In this document: in pieces, positions 42,501 to 51,289 of the stretch
Position numbering within the stretch: position 1 is the first letter of the stretch
Layout: every line of letters begins with the position of its first letter
Assembly (NCBI GenBank): GCA_022606425.2
Contig: JAHDVF020000068.1
Coordinates: forward strand, 620,001-684,000
Direction: 5' to 3'
DNA: 64,000 bases
Source: Lepidostoma basale
Lineage: Eukaryota; Arthropoda; Insecta; Trichoptera; Lepidostomatidae
Program-made: the position numbers and the translations under genes
Notes under the pieces: model-generated
The model's input: only the letters and a program-made list of their open reading frames with translations
The model's database searches: none
Told to the model about the DNA's origin: nothing

Positions 42501-44635
42501 ACAAAATAATGAAAGGATAGTTAAGATGGTTTGGACATATGGAAAGTATGAGTGAAGACAGAATGGTTAAGAAGGTTTATGCAAACGAGGTGAACGAAGC
42601 TAGAAATAGAGGAAGGCCGAGAAAAACGTGGCACGATCAAATCAATCAAATATTAAATGTTATCACGTGAGGAGCCGGAGAAATCGACGTGCGTGCATGA
42701 CAAAATGTATTAATGTAGAGGAAGCGAGAGAAGTATGTCAGGACAGAACAGTGTGGCGGTCCAATTTTTACATCTGTCTATTGATGCACATAATAAGCAA
42801 ATATTTACATCTGTCTATTGAAAATAATAATATATTTGTTAACACCGAAACAAGAATTATAAAAAAAATGTTCGTAAAGAAATGACATAATCTTACTTTT
42901 CATAAGAACACCTACACATAACGTAAATGACAGATAACATTCTGTCAATAGAAATGAAATTCGTGACACATCGAATAGTAACATACTTCAGAGTGATAAA
43001 GCCCGGCTTCAAATCCATACAAAAAAATTGTAGATATAATTTTGGTATATATGCACCTAGCTATGTGATTAAAAGCCAAAAATACATATGGGCGACAAAG
43101 ACCGTTTTACATTTTGCAGGCCCAATATGAAATCCATCGAAAACATGAAACAAAACATGTGGACGTAGGCGATTTTGCGGGCATCTCACCTACGCTACAT
43201 GAGTGGAACAAAACGTACACTTAGGTAATTTCTGCGCATGACAGCGGAGTCATTTGCAACGCAACGAATTCAATCGCATAAACTCGCGCGAAAATCAAAA
43301 TATTATTTTATTCGTAGAAGGCTCAAACGCGCAAAAAAAAACATCGTTTTATTATAGATTTTTTAAGGCAAACCCGGCTTTTCGGCTTGTATGGAAGTAG
43401 GTACCGCCACTGTTCTCAATAGATGCCTTAAACCTTAATTTTGTAATGTCTATTGATGAAATAAACTGATTTTAGAATCAATTGTATCTCAATAGAGACG
43501 AAGATGCAAATTGGAAACAGAATATGGTTGATCAAGGTGTTTACAGGACTTATGACCTATCGTTGGTTGGGTTAAGCGCACGCTTTATGTAATACAACAT
43601 TCCCCATTCCACCTTATTTTCTTATGACCACCATTTCTGATTTTTGGAAGTCGTATATATGTTAATACTCAACACCACCCTTTGCGTGGTAGTTTATTCA
43701 ATCTACACACTAACGCCATCTATGAAGATTGTATTTTAAGCATTAAGCAGAAGATCTTTTTAACGCAATGTGAAAGGCTACCGCCCTTTAGCGCATTGCT
43801 AGAAACCGCCTGGAAATGTCACTCCAATCTATATGCTATAATTTTGACCAGTTTTTGTTTTTTACAACATTTTGAATGTATACCAACCAATGACAGGTCA
43901 TAAGTCCTGTAAACACCTTGGTCAACCATATTCTGTTTCCAATTTGCATCTTCGTCTCTATTGAGATACCTACAATTGATTCTTGAATTGATAGCCCGCA
44001 ATGGGTGAAATCCAGTTGTTCGTCTATATAAGTATTTGTATACATTCTAAATGTTGTTAACTGATTTGATTTGATACCTTAATAAATATATTATAACCTG
44101 TGATTTTATACTTATCGCACTCGCAAACTAACCGCTCCTAAAGATTATTATATTTATTCCGTGGCTTAAGTTAATAACTGTTAATATTTTGCAGGAAGGG
44201 GAACCAGTCGACATGGTCCTGCTAGACTGGCAGTTGGCCAGGTACTGCTCTCCTGTCACAGACATCGCATATCTATTCTTCTCCAGCACGGACTACGATG
44301 TAAGACACGAGCACTTTGACGACCTGATGGACTTCTATCACGAGAGTTTGACCAAGAGCCTCAGCTTGATGCAGTGCAATATAGAGGATCACTTTCCGAA
44401 AGCCGTCTTCAAGAGGCATTTAAAGGAAATCCTTCCTTATGGACTGTTGATATCCTTTATGTTGCTTCCGATCGTACTGGGTGAAGAAGAAGACGTTCCC
44501 GACTTTGATGAATTATTGAAAAAGGAAGACCATGACCTGGATGATTGGAAAATCACAAATGAAGACGCTTCTTCTAGGTTTGAATCTCGGATAAGAGGAA
44601 ATGTAAAATCATTCATAGAAATGGACCTAATCTAA
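35710..44635 (+). CDS. EcKinase/CHK-like kinase, complete two-exon gene
   Basis: Exon 1 35710-36501 (264 codons, donor GAG|gtgagc) and exon 2 44195-44635 (146 codons and stop, acceptor tttgcag|GAAGGG), phase 0, giving a 410-residue protein. Exon 1 has the loop PSAKGENFLS, lysine of LNLILKQP, FHALSYVLKKLNPGKF and Brenner motif LCHGDSWNNNLLF. Exon 2 begins EGEPVDMVLLDWQLARYCSP with the metal-binding DWQ, then VTDIAYLFFSSTDYDVRHEH. Small-molecule kinase of the ecdysteroid-kinase family, presumably cytosolic; substrate unknown. A TATA box lies 58 bp upstream. The 7693-bp intron is packed with repeats (L2-like, family A array, foldbacks, mariner, CR1-B, family F). An L2-like (AAT)n tail starts only 20 bases after the donor. 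Intact throughout. Confidence 0.9.
36521..37115 (-). mobile_element. L2/CR1-like non-LTR fragment with (AAT)n tail
   Basis: Minus-strand frames carry VNAAARLIKGIPKKSHITKH and LKELH, the AARL...HIT..L..LHW signature of CR1/L2 C-termini, then FRSKLKTHLF. The 3' region (GAGGTGATTACATCAC) leads to an (ATT)n tail at 36521-36565. Tail copies also at 1425-1500 and 56436-56500. Confidence 0.65.
37412..37543 (-). mobile_element. RTE-like family A, 3' end
   Basis: CTAACTAACCATCACGCCGT through CATGCACGCGCGTCG, the last ~130 bases in reverse. Confidence 0.75.
37617..37712 (-). repeat. tRNA-SINE body fragment
   Basis: GATTCTCGTGACATGTGATA and ACCAGACCAAAGACAGTGTG match the SINE at 23484 in reverse, without the tRNA head. 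Confidence 0.55.
37713..37898. repeat. Foldback element, ~90-bp arms
   Basis: ATTAATACGAATGAAAACGA at the left is inverted as TCGTTTTATTCGTATTAAT at the right, with TTATGGGAATTACATGTTTC facing CGAAACATGTCATTCCCATAA inside. The right arm has a hammerhead-like end (GGGCGAAACATGTC). Pieces occur at 29325, 41515 and 48620. Confidence 0.7.
37966..38790 (-). repeat. Degenerate tandem array of family A 3' ends
   Basis: Three reverse family A ends (starting 37988, 38165, 38405) alternate with a spacer reading CATTAGTGCC(G/C)TTTACTTTAATTGAT. The repeated spacer shows that the array arose by local duplication and not by independent insertions. One unit carries a TACGAGTA insertion at 38145. Confidence 0.65.
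38900..39221. repeat. Foldback element with hammerhead-like ends
   Basis: GTGACAAATTTGTTTCGCCT at the left is inverted as AGGCGAAACAAATTTGTCAC at the right. Next inward, TTAACCTAATCACCAAACAG faces CGTTTGGCGATTAGGTTC. The right end touches a mariner terminus at 39222. Confidence 0.7.
39222..40166 (-). mobile_element. mariner-like element, split by a CR1-B insertion
   Basis: The 3' end is at TA + CGAGGGTTGCCCG (39222). Minus-strand coding: KKYLGGTHFAIEEELKEEVL, FYDQGIKKMVTRMKKCIEVN then GDYVEK (39490-39324), and PPYIPDLAPSDYHLFPDF (~40040-39975), the mariner D(34)D catalytic-region signature PDLAPSD. These belong together but are separated by the CR1-B insert. The N-terminal half is missing. 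Confidence 0.75.
39545..39960 (+). mobile_element. CR1-B 3' end inserted in a mariner
   Basis: Encodes IGIFVPDNYLRQRRHQLFF, TKLPLVMSVGRAIRTLNLI and VSDLDIFNVSEAVFIKKIL, then a 3' UTR with TTTTGTGTCCAAATGAGTCG and a (TAAA)n tail at 39936-39960. The octamer TACGAGTA at 39924 lies just before the tail. Confidence 0.8.
40167..40586. other. No gene seen
   Basis: AT-rich. TACTCGTA at 40182. Confidence 0.5.
40587..40990 (-). mobile_element. RTE-like family A, 3' module with open frame
   Basis: A 125-codon frame (40974-40597): [60 protein letters not shown], ending TVWRSIHSAYPSVETA. The complete natural ORF2 C-terminus and the stop are present. Tail CTAACTAACC in reverse. Confidence 0.85.
41005..41475. 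repeat. Repeat family F, fullest copy
   Basis: From CCGCAATGGGTAAAATCCAG through AGATGGCGCTAGTGTAG, GGAATGGGGAATGTTGT, AATGACAAGTCATAAGTCCT to CTTCGTCTCTATTGAGATAC. About 470 bp, no coding. Other copies: 23785-24355, 43475-44060 (two pieces, opposite strands) and 62030-62525; short pieces at 2715-2840. Confidence 0.7.
41515..41710. repeat. Mixed foldback, motif and family A scraps
   Basis: A foldback piece (GAGTTTTATTATATTTTATG) and GATGAAACCGGTCGC, then AACATCGTTTTATTTAATTA shared with 22700, then ~70 bases of family A (AACGATGTGAATGGAGTACG). Confidence 0.45.
41995..42770 (+). mobile_element. RTE-like family A, longest copy, with RT catalytic motif
   Basis: The only copy here reaching the RT palm: CLLYADDAVLLADNEHELQA, with the YADD catalytic box at 42028-42039, then YDLMMNMNKSKVMIFEKEGN and GENLEQVDEFVYSGSIL. 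A deletion then joins to KAYPKKLRWQCIMG in a shifted frame. The YADD places family A among non-LTR reverse transcriptases. It lacks the endonuclease and is inactive. Confidence 0.85.
42771..43424. other. No gene seen (intron of the second EcKinase gene)
   Basis: AT-rich. ACATCTGTCTATTGA occurs twice near 42767 and 42806. No coding content recognised. Confidence 0.5.
43425..44090. repeat. CR1-B tail scrap plus family F in both orientations
   Basis: 43425-43470 is a plus-strand CR1-B 3' tail (TTTTGTAATGTCTATTGATG, AAACTGATTT). Then one family F half on the plus strand (TGTATCTCAATAGAGACGAA) and another reversed (AATGACAGGTCATAAGTCCT at 43889) make a broken inverted pair. Confidence 0.6.
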
Positions 44636-44744
44636 AAAAAATGTTATTTTTGTAAAAATATTATGTTTGACAGTTTTGTTTGACAATTTCCCGATACTTT
44701 GTTGTCATGAGGTATCTTAAAAACGTTTTTACTTTAGTTCATCA

Positions 44745-45190
44745 TCAGCCGTCTGTCATCCACTGCTGAATGTAGGCCTCTCCCAAAGCACGCCACCGCC
44801 GCTTATCCATTGCCGCTCCCATCCATCCATGTCCAGCAATCCTCTTCAGATCCTCGGTCCAACTAGCAGGGGGCCATCCAACTCTGCGGAATCCTGTACG
44901 CGATCTCCACTCCAGAACCCGTCTCTCCCATCAGCCGTCGGTTCTCCGACATATATGGCCAGCCCATCGCCACTTCACCCGCCCATCCTCAGAGCCACAT
45001 CAGTCACCTTGGTTTGTTGTCGAATAAATTCGTTTCTAAATATGTCCCTCAAGGTTATTCCAAGCATGGCTCTTTCCATTTCTCTTTGCGCGTTGGGCGA
45101 CCTTGAATCTGTAGACTAGACCTTTTGTCAGTGTACACGTCTCGGCTCCGTACGTCATGACTGGCAAGACGCACTGGTTGAAGACTTTAG
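44745..45190 (-). mobile_element. RTE-like family D, 3' part
   Basis: Minus strand, across a few breaks: LPVMTYGAETCTLTKGLV, AQRAMERAMLGITLRDIFRN and VKWRWAGHICRRTDGWWERR, then GWPPASWTEDLKRIAGHGWM. It matches the family D order. It lies just downstream of the EcKinase stop in opposite orientation. Confidence 0.8.
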
Positions 45191-45214
45191 TCTTGAGGCA
45201 TTGTGGTATTTTAG

Positions 45215-45704
45215 ACTTTACTTTTACTTAAGTTATTATGAACTGGGACTATCTGTCTAAGCTGCAAATGTAGTCAGGCGCAATTTGAAATTATTTTTTT
45301 ACTGCAAATGAAGCCAGTCGAACAACGAGGGTTAAAAGCATAATGTTTTGATAATAATAACTCTCACTGGATTTCACGACCATGGCGATATTTGATAATC
45401 ATTAATAAATTATTAAATAAATATATTATTGCGCAATTTTCAAGATATTTAGCATTGTTCAATCAATAGAAAATGCATTATTATTATATAGTATTGTTTT
45501 TATAAATTAAATAATTATTTAGTAGAATAAATGTATTTGTTATTTTACTGTTGGTTAATTATTTTCCTTTTTTCTTCTTCTCTCGGTGTCATGTCAGCTC
45601 CCTTTGGTGTTGACTATTATTTTAGATTTATTAGAAACATTTCTGTCGTTCCATTTTAGTTTTGCAGTAGTGATTACAATGCACGTTCAGTTCTAACAAC
45701 CATC
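45215..45704. other. No gene seen
   Basis: AT-rich, unassigned. Confidence 0.5.
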
Positions 45705-46025
45705 TAAGTCCTAGGTTCTCAAAGTGGGCGTTTGAGACTTTCAGGGAGGCAGAAGAAGACCCAGAGAAAATTAGGGGGCGTTGAGATGGCACAGTGAGGG
45801 GTGTGGGCAGGTAAAAAAAATATAGCCTAAAAAAGACAACAAAAAAACACGCTAATCATGCAATAAAATAAATAAAACTTTAATATTGGTTAATTTTTGT
45901 TATTGTACTCGAATGTATTGTAATGATTTTTATTACGTGTGCCAAAATTCACATATTTCGGTAGTTTGGAAAGTGAATGAAAAATTCTAATTTTTTTATT
46001 TGAATTATATATTTTTTAAATATAT
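45705..46025. repeat. hAT-like terminus (tentative)
   Basis: CCTAGGTTCTCAAAGTGGGC resembles the tip of common hAT elements (GGTTCTCAAAGTGGG). The opposite end was not found. Confidence 0.35.
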
Positions 46026-46215
46026 ATCTTCTTCTTCTTCCTGGCGCCATCCCAACTCATCGTCTGTATTGATTGTTGGGGTGGGCTCTTCTCGATCTTA
46101 GGCTGGACCTCGCACGGTTCTGAGAATCGTCCTCACTCAAGCCATTTCTCTGCAAGACGCTATTGCACTGAATCATCCACGTGTTCCTAGGTCTTCCCCT
46201 AGATGGTTGACGAGG
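46026..46215 (-). mobile_element. RTE-like family G, 3' end
   Basis: Minus strand: RGRPRNTWMIQCN, then RNGLSEDDSQNRARSSLRSR and a GAA-rich tail, the usual last 60 residues of an RTE-type ORF2 (GRPKTRW...DRxxWRxxVR). Confidence 0.55.
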
Positions 46216-46261
46216 AAGAAAAATGTATGTATATACTATAAATATTCTTTAATTTTCAATA

Positions 46262-46605
46262 GGCCTTGAGTTCCCTGGACAGACATGGCTACCAATACGA
46301 AAGTCCTGAGGCGAGCTAGAGTTGACAAAACTGTTATCAACTATCAAGGCTCGAAAGATCTCACATCTGGGTCATATACTGCGTGGGGAAAAGTACCACC
46401 TTCTGCAACTGATATTGGAGGGGAAAATTGAGGGACGCCGAGGGCCCGGAAGGAGACAAATGTCCTGGCTGCGAAACGTGAGGGAGTGGACCGGCATCCG
46501 AAGTGCGAAGGAGCTGTTCCGAGCGGCGCAGGACAGGGACAGGTTTGCCGAGGTGATCGCCAACGTTGGGGGGATCCGACAGGGTACTTGAAGAAGAAGA
46601 AGAAT
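46262..46605 (+). mobile_element. RTE-like family B, 3' end
   Basis: RKISHLGHILRGEKYHLLQL, ILEGKIEGRRGPGRRQMSWL and ELFRAAQDRDRFAEVIANVG form one open frame ending in GAAGAAGAAGAAG. Same as 3787-4465 and 50676-51245. Confidence 0.85.
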
Positions 46606-46654
46606 TTTCAATAGTTACAATTTAATTAGGCGAAAAATTTATTCGTATTGAAGG

Positions 46655-46822
46655 GAAACCAGAGTATCGTAAATAAAATTAAAAAAGGATCCCTGGGATG
46701 TTTGGACATATGGAACGAATGGATGAGAGTAGAATGGTTAAAAAGTTGTACACAAAGAAGCCGAAGACGACCGAAGAAAACATGGCATGACCAAATTAAT
46801 CAATTACTAAAAGGCGGCAAGT
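46655..46822 (+). mobile_element. RTE-like family A fragment
   Basis: NKIKKGSLGC, MFGHMERMDESRMVKKLYT and RPKKTWHDQINQLLKGG in shifted frames, ending at the family A GGCGGC word. It truncates the EcKinase pseudo-exon that follows. Confidence 0.7.
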
Positions 46823-46833
46823 TACGTCAAACG

Positions 46834-47369
46834 AATTTTGGTTTACAACTGTTTTCAACTGTTTTAAAACATGTTTATCACAGTGTGGCCCGCCTTTTAT
46901 GTGCTCCAAATCCAGGGGCAGCCTCTTGTTCCGCAGCGTGAACCCTTTGAACGAAAGATCTTCCATCACTATGACCTCTTTGAATTCTTCAAGAACGCTC
47001 TTGTACATTTCAGCATATCTGATTCTATTATACGAGTATCTTCAAGGGGTATTTTATATTTTGAAGTCGATCGAAGGCTGGCAACACTTCCGAATAGAAC
47101 AAAATTTCAGTTTGAAATTGTGTCTGAGGAGGCAGCGCGCTTCTAGATTCAAGATCTTTCGGAGCCGATTTAACAAACAAGTGAATGAAATTGTTTTCTT
47201 TACATCCCAACTGTTTTATTTCCACTCGCGATACTTTCCCGCCAAAGTTGTCAATCGTAAATGGAATGTCGTTGAATAATATTTCAAACTTGTCCATGCC
47301 ATTTTCTATAGCGATTTCTTCATAAAGTTGTTTCATGTCAACATTATTCTCTTCATTACTAGAAGACAT
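46834..47369 (-). pseudogene. EcKinase first-exon fragment, antisense to the cluster
   Basis: From the ATG at 47369 the minus strand encodes MSSSNEENNVDMKQLYEEIA, GGKVSRVEIKQLG, IHLFVKSAPKDLESRSALPP and FQTEILFYSEVLPAFDRLQN, clearly the N-terminus of an EcKinase. The frame breaks near 47040, exactly at a TACGAGTA octamer (47031-47038). It resumes one base out of phase as RYAEMYKSVLEEFKEVIVME and LPLDLEHIK. After that there is no HALSF or HGD region, only unrelated repeat sequence beside a family A fragment. This subfamily (SAPKD, AFDRLQ) differs from the plus-strand genes. Frameshift and 3' loss make it a pseudogene. Confidence 0.8.
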
Positions 47370-47614
47370 GGCGACTGTATGGTAGACGTGTGTAGGCAAA
47401 GCGGTTAAATATAATAATTGACACTAAAGATAATTGGTGGTTATTTTAGAGCTTGGACGATTCAGATAGGATTAGATAATTCTGTCAGCTGTTAAACTGT
47501 TGTTTGAGCAAATATTGTATTGTGTGATAAGAACATTTTTATAAAATACACAAAGCCTTTACTTAAACATTGTTATATCATATTAACATAAAAACTAATA
47601 CAAATATAGGTTTG

Positions 47615-47660
47615 CAATAGCCATTAGAGCTGAACCTCTGTAAGCCAGAAGATCCAAGTT
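47615..47660 (+). repeat. Jockey-like 3' end fragment
   Basis: CTGAACCTCTGTAAGCCAGA and AGATCCAAG, shared with 27888 and 1138-1200. Confidence 0.5.
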
Positions 47661-47749
47661 GATACTTGATAATGTTGGAATAATCTAGAATTAATATTCA
47701 ATTTTAGTATTAATATTCTATTCTATGTTGAAAGCTCAAGCTCCAAATA

Positions 47750-48003
47750 TTCAGCAGTAGCGTTAAAAGCGTAGGTACTGCTGTACGGATGTGAGACTTG
47801 GAAATCGACCGCGGACGTTATTGGAAAACTCCAGGTGTTTATAAATAGGTGCCTTCGCTCAATATTCAAGATCTATTGGTCCCAAACAGTGTCAAATGCC
47901 GTTCTCTGGACTATGGCTGGCGAAAAGCCAATTAGAGAACAAGTCGCGAGACGCAAATTGCAGTGGATCGGTCAAGAGCTGAGGAAGAGAATGACACCTA
48001 AAT
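47750..48003 (+). mobile_element. RTE-like family E fragment
   Basis: ALLYGCETW, DVIGKLQVFINRCLRSIFKI, NAVLWTMAGEKPIREQVARR and KLQWIGQELRK on the plus strand. It is 5' of and overlaps the region seen in the 21895-22285 copy. Confidence 0.75.
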
Positions 48004-48300
48004 TCTAGCTCACTCAAGTACTCACCGGACACGGAGCCACTCTCTCATACCTACACGGGTTCAAACTCAAAGACTCACCTCACTGCCCACGTGACCCACA
48101 AAGTCATCAAACCGTAGAACATGTCATCATGAACTCTCTCACCTACACGCGAGAGAGATGGAAACTGGAGAAAGAATGTCAACGGCATGACATTCACATT
48201 ACAGACCTCCCAGCCATCCTCCGCCACAAACACACACTTCAAAGTTTCGCTGACTTCGCAACCACGGGGATGGATCGGTTGCGTGCAGCCAATAAATAAA
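48004..48300 (+). mobile_element. R1/Jockey-type ORF2 C-terminus
   Basis: LTQVLTGHGATLSYLHGFKL, SPHCPRDPQSHQTVEHVIMN and ILRHKHTLQSFADFATTGMD: the TGHG...YL..F, spaced Cys, and EHV words of R1/Jockey C-terminal zinc-knuckle regions. Ends in (AATA)n. It directly follows family E without gap. Confidence 0.7.
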
Positions 48301-48318
48301 TATGTATTTTTTCCACAG

Positions 48319-48405
48319 GTACGCCGCGTCCCGACTGAGGTTGTCCATGGTTCCCTCAGTTGTAAGACGAATGTCGGGATGCTAATTAGATAGCCTTTGG
48401 AACCA
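48319..48405 (+). repeat. Short interspersed repeat shared with 55843-55890
   Basis: TGTCCATGGTTCCCTCAGTT and AAGACGAATGTCGGGAT are inverted near 55843 (CGACATTCGCCTTACAGCTG, AGGAAACCATTGA). Function unknown. Confidence 0.45.
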
Positions 48406-49290
48406 CAAGACAGACACATTTACAAACACTTAGTTAAATTCGCAAATAGAATCCATAATAATAAAGCTCACACTACATTGTATAATTAAAAATCAAGGTT
48501 CAAAAAGAAGAGAGGCCTTTGCAAGAGTAATGGACAACTTCGGAAAATTGCAATATAGCATAGGAAGAAGATTATTGAAAGTATCACGATTTCAAATAAG
48601 TATATAATAATAGCAACATTTGAAACATGCCATTCCCATAATATATAAAACTTTTGGAAAACGGACGCTTTCATTTTAATTATTTAATATGGGATTTAGA
48701 ATAAATAAATACTCTGTTATTATCAACCAACCCCAGGTTGTATTACATTTGTGTAGACACTTTTTTCATATGGCAATAATACATACTCGTATATCGCACA
48801 TAAAATAGTTGAAAATCATCAGGGATATCTGGATCTGTCAAAGTTTTGATTTGAGGAACGTAAACATTAAAATTATTTTCAAATATTCTTCCACGTTAGG
48901 TATTTATAAAAATTCTATTCTCATTTTAAGACGCTCTTATTTAATACGTTTATTTATTATCACTCGCATACCGTTTTTATTTTCCAGAATTACAATTCGT
49001 GTGTTCCTTTTTCGTAAATAATTATAATGGAATCTCTTCTTATTCGTTTTTGTATTTAATTATAATTTTTGTTTGGTTTTCGTGCCATATAAATTTCTTG
49101 CATTGCAAAGTTGTTCAAGGTAAAAATATATCCTTCATATTTATATGTGTACAATACACCATATTTCTTCATAACATTTATCATTTGATCCTTTTAATGC
49201 TCTCTAGCCATATAGATATTTGACAGTAAAATCCGGTTTTGTTGAAAAATACATTTTTAGTGTTATGATATTGTTTTATCTTTTTTATAG
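48406..49290. other. Upstream region/5' intron of the UPF0729 gene
   Basis: AT-rich. A foldback scrap at 48600-48690 and a TACTCGTA octamer at 48784. TTTTTTATAG at 49281-49290 looks like the acceptor of an intron in the 5' UTR. Confidence 0.45.
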
Positions 49291-49303
49291 ATTTAAATTA
49301 AAA

Positions 49304-49528
49304 ATGGTTTGCGTTCCATGCGTGTTCATCCCGGTTCTTCTGTTCCTGTGGCACAGATTCGTACAGCCTTACGTCCTGAGGTTCTGGAATCCTTGGGCCA
49401 CCAAGGATGCTAAGGGTCAGGATGTCAAGACTGAATTCCCTTTCACATGCAAAGGCGGAGCCTGCCCGTTCCCCAATAAGTCTGTCAACTCTAAACCGGC
49501 CAATGATACCAAAGAAAAAGTAAACTAA
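49304..49528 (+). CDS. UPF0729 family protein (C18orf32-like)
   Basis: 74 residues beginning MVCVPCVFIPVLLFLWHRF and ending in a hydrophilic, Lys-rich tail (TKEKVN). The start MVC(V/I)PC plus a single hydrophobic segment (residues ~4-18), then RFWNPW and a Cys-containing tail, are the hallmarks of the UPF0729/C18orf32 family, whose human member is about 76 residues and is reported at the endoplasmic reticulum and lipid droplets. I chose the ATG at 49304 because the family begins there; an in-frame ATG at 49220 lies before a likely splice acceptor (TTTTTTATAG at 49281-49290). The coding part is a single exon. The gene is independent of its EcKinase neighbours. Molecular role is poorly known. 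Confidence 0.9.
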   Translation: MVCVPCVFIPVLLFLWHRFVQPYVLRFWNPWATKDAKGQDVKTEFPFTCKGGACPFPNKSVNSKPANDTKEKVN

Positions 49529-50670
49529 TCAAAAGATTTAGGAATATTTTATCTTTAATCATTTCCATATATACATTCAAGATTTCTCTGTAAATTATTT
49601 TATTGTTGTATTATTGAGGTGCATATTTATGTACACTTTACTTTTTGATAATAGAAAATGTAATCGAAATGTCTAAATTAACAATAGCTTTTTTTAAACG
49701 CCAACGTGGGTTATTCAATATTTGTGGTTTGGAATAATTGAAAACACTCTTCGACCAGTTTCAGCAGCTCGCAGCCATCTTCTGACTGTATAACCCACTT
49801 TCTTTTTTAAATATTTTTACAAATCAAATTATTAAAAAATATTCACAACAAGGCGATGACACAACTATTGATAACAGTTATATTTTCACCTGAGGATGGT
49901 GGAGGTCGCCTCCGAAACATGTGAATAATATTTGTATTTAATTTGTAATAATATTCAATAAAGGATGTTGATTGTACAGTGTTTTAAATTACTCCAAATT
50001 AACAATGGAATTCCACAGTGTTTACTAATGCCTTACCTTTCAATAAATCAATATTTTTGGTATTATTACTTTTACAGAACAATCTAATTAATTTTGTCTA
50101 TGATCGTTTCGTACTGTTATTTATGTTTTGATAATAAAAGTCTTGTTTTTTTTTGTATGAAATATGAAGTGATTTTTTTTAATTGTTGAATACTCAGTAT
50201 GCAATTATTATAATAATGGATTTTTTCCAAATAGATACAAACTATATGAATAAAATAGCTACATTCCAGGATATGTTACGTATACATTTACAAACATTCT
50301 TATTTGACAGAAATAATTAATGACAGTCACATTTTATTTTTAATTCTACATAGCCTACATTGTTTTTTTTTTTCAATAATAAATTTAAAAAACAACCTTA
50401 CTCAATATCTGTATATATAATTCTGTTTAAATTTTTTTCCCTTGTGATTATTACAATTGTTATGCAATGTATGCAAACTAGTTTTAGAAATTATTAGATT
50501 GTGTACTTTCCTATTTACAGAACAAATTATGTTATTTATCAAAAAATCTGACACCCATAAGAACATCTGAATTTAAAAAGAGATGGATTATTATATACCT
50601 TTAATTATAAATAAAAATATGTGATATATATTATTAAATATTGTTTTATTTTAATTTAATTCTGTTATAC
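49529..50670. other. 3' flank of UPF0729 with two hammerhead-like motifs
   Basis: AT-rich 3' UTR and intergenic sequence. Motifs at 49743-49782 (minus, degenerate: GAAGATGGCTGCGAGCTGCT, GAAACTGGTC) and 49887-49922 (plus: CTGAGGATGGTGGAGG, CCTCCGAAACATGT). GGAATTCCACAGTGTT at ~49990 is shared, inverted, with ~8545. Possible AATAAA signals at 50041 and 50146. Confidence 0.45.
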
Positions 50671-50675
50671 TTAAC

Positions 50676-51245
50676 TTGACCCAGATGTAGAGATAAAATG
50701 CATAATTGAGGTAGCAAGAGCTACGTTTAATAAAATGAAATCACTCTTCTGCAATGATAACGTAAACTTGAAACTCCGCCAGAGAATGATCAAATGCTAT
50801 GTGTGGTCTGTTTTATTGTATAGATGTGAAATGTGGACCTTGAAAGTTAACTCAATGAACAGACTGGAAGCATTTGAAATGTGTCTCCATCGCCGAATGC
50901 TCAGAGTTCCCTGGACAGACATGGTTACCAATACCGAAGTTCTGAGGCGAGCTAGAGTAGACAGGAAACTGTTATCAACTATCAAGGTTTGATAGATCTC
51001 ACATCTGGATCATATACTGCGTGGGGAAAGAAATACCACCTTCTCCAACTGATATTGGAGGGGAAAATTGAGGGACGCCGAGGGCCCGGTAGGAGACAAA
51101 TGTCCTGGCTGCGAAACGTGAGGGAGTGGACCGGCATCCGAAGTGTGGAGGAGCTGTTCCGAGCGGCACAGGACAGGGACAGGTTCACCGAGGTGATCGC
51201 CAACGTTGGAGGGGACCCGACAGGGCACTTGAAGAAGAAGAAGAT
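50676..51245 (+). mobile_element. RTE-like family B, 3' part
   Basis: MKSLFCNDNVNLKLRQRMIK, CYVWSVLLYRCEMWTLKVNS, MCLHRRMLRVPWTDMVTNTE, then after a frame break EGRRGPGRRQMSWLRNVREW. It ends GAAGAAGAAGAAG. The least decayed of three copies. Confidence 0.85.
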
Positions 51246-51289
51246 ACTTAACACGGGGTGCGAATGGGTAGTAGGGCTATGATGGAGTA

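Noticed and set aside
49220..49303. Longer N-terminus of the UPF0729 protein
   Set aside because: The in-frame extension crosses a likely splice acceptor (TTTTTTATAG) and does not fit the family start MVC(V/I)PC.
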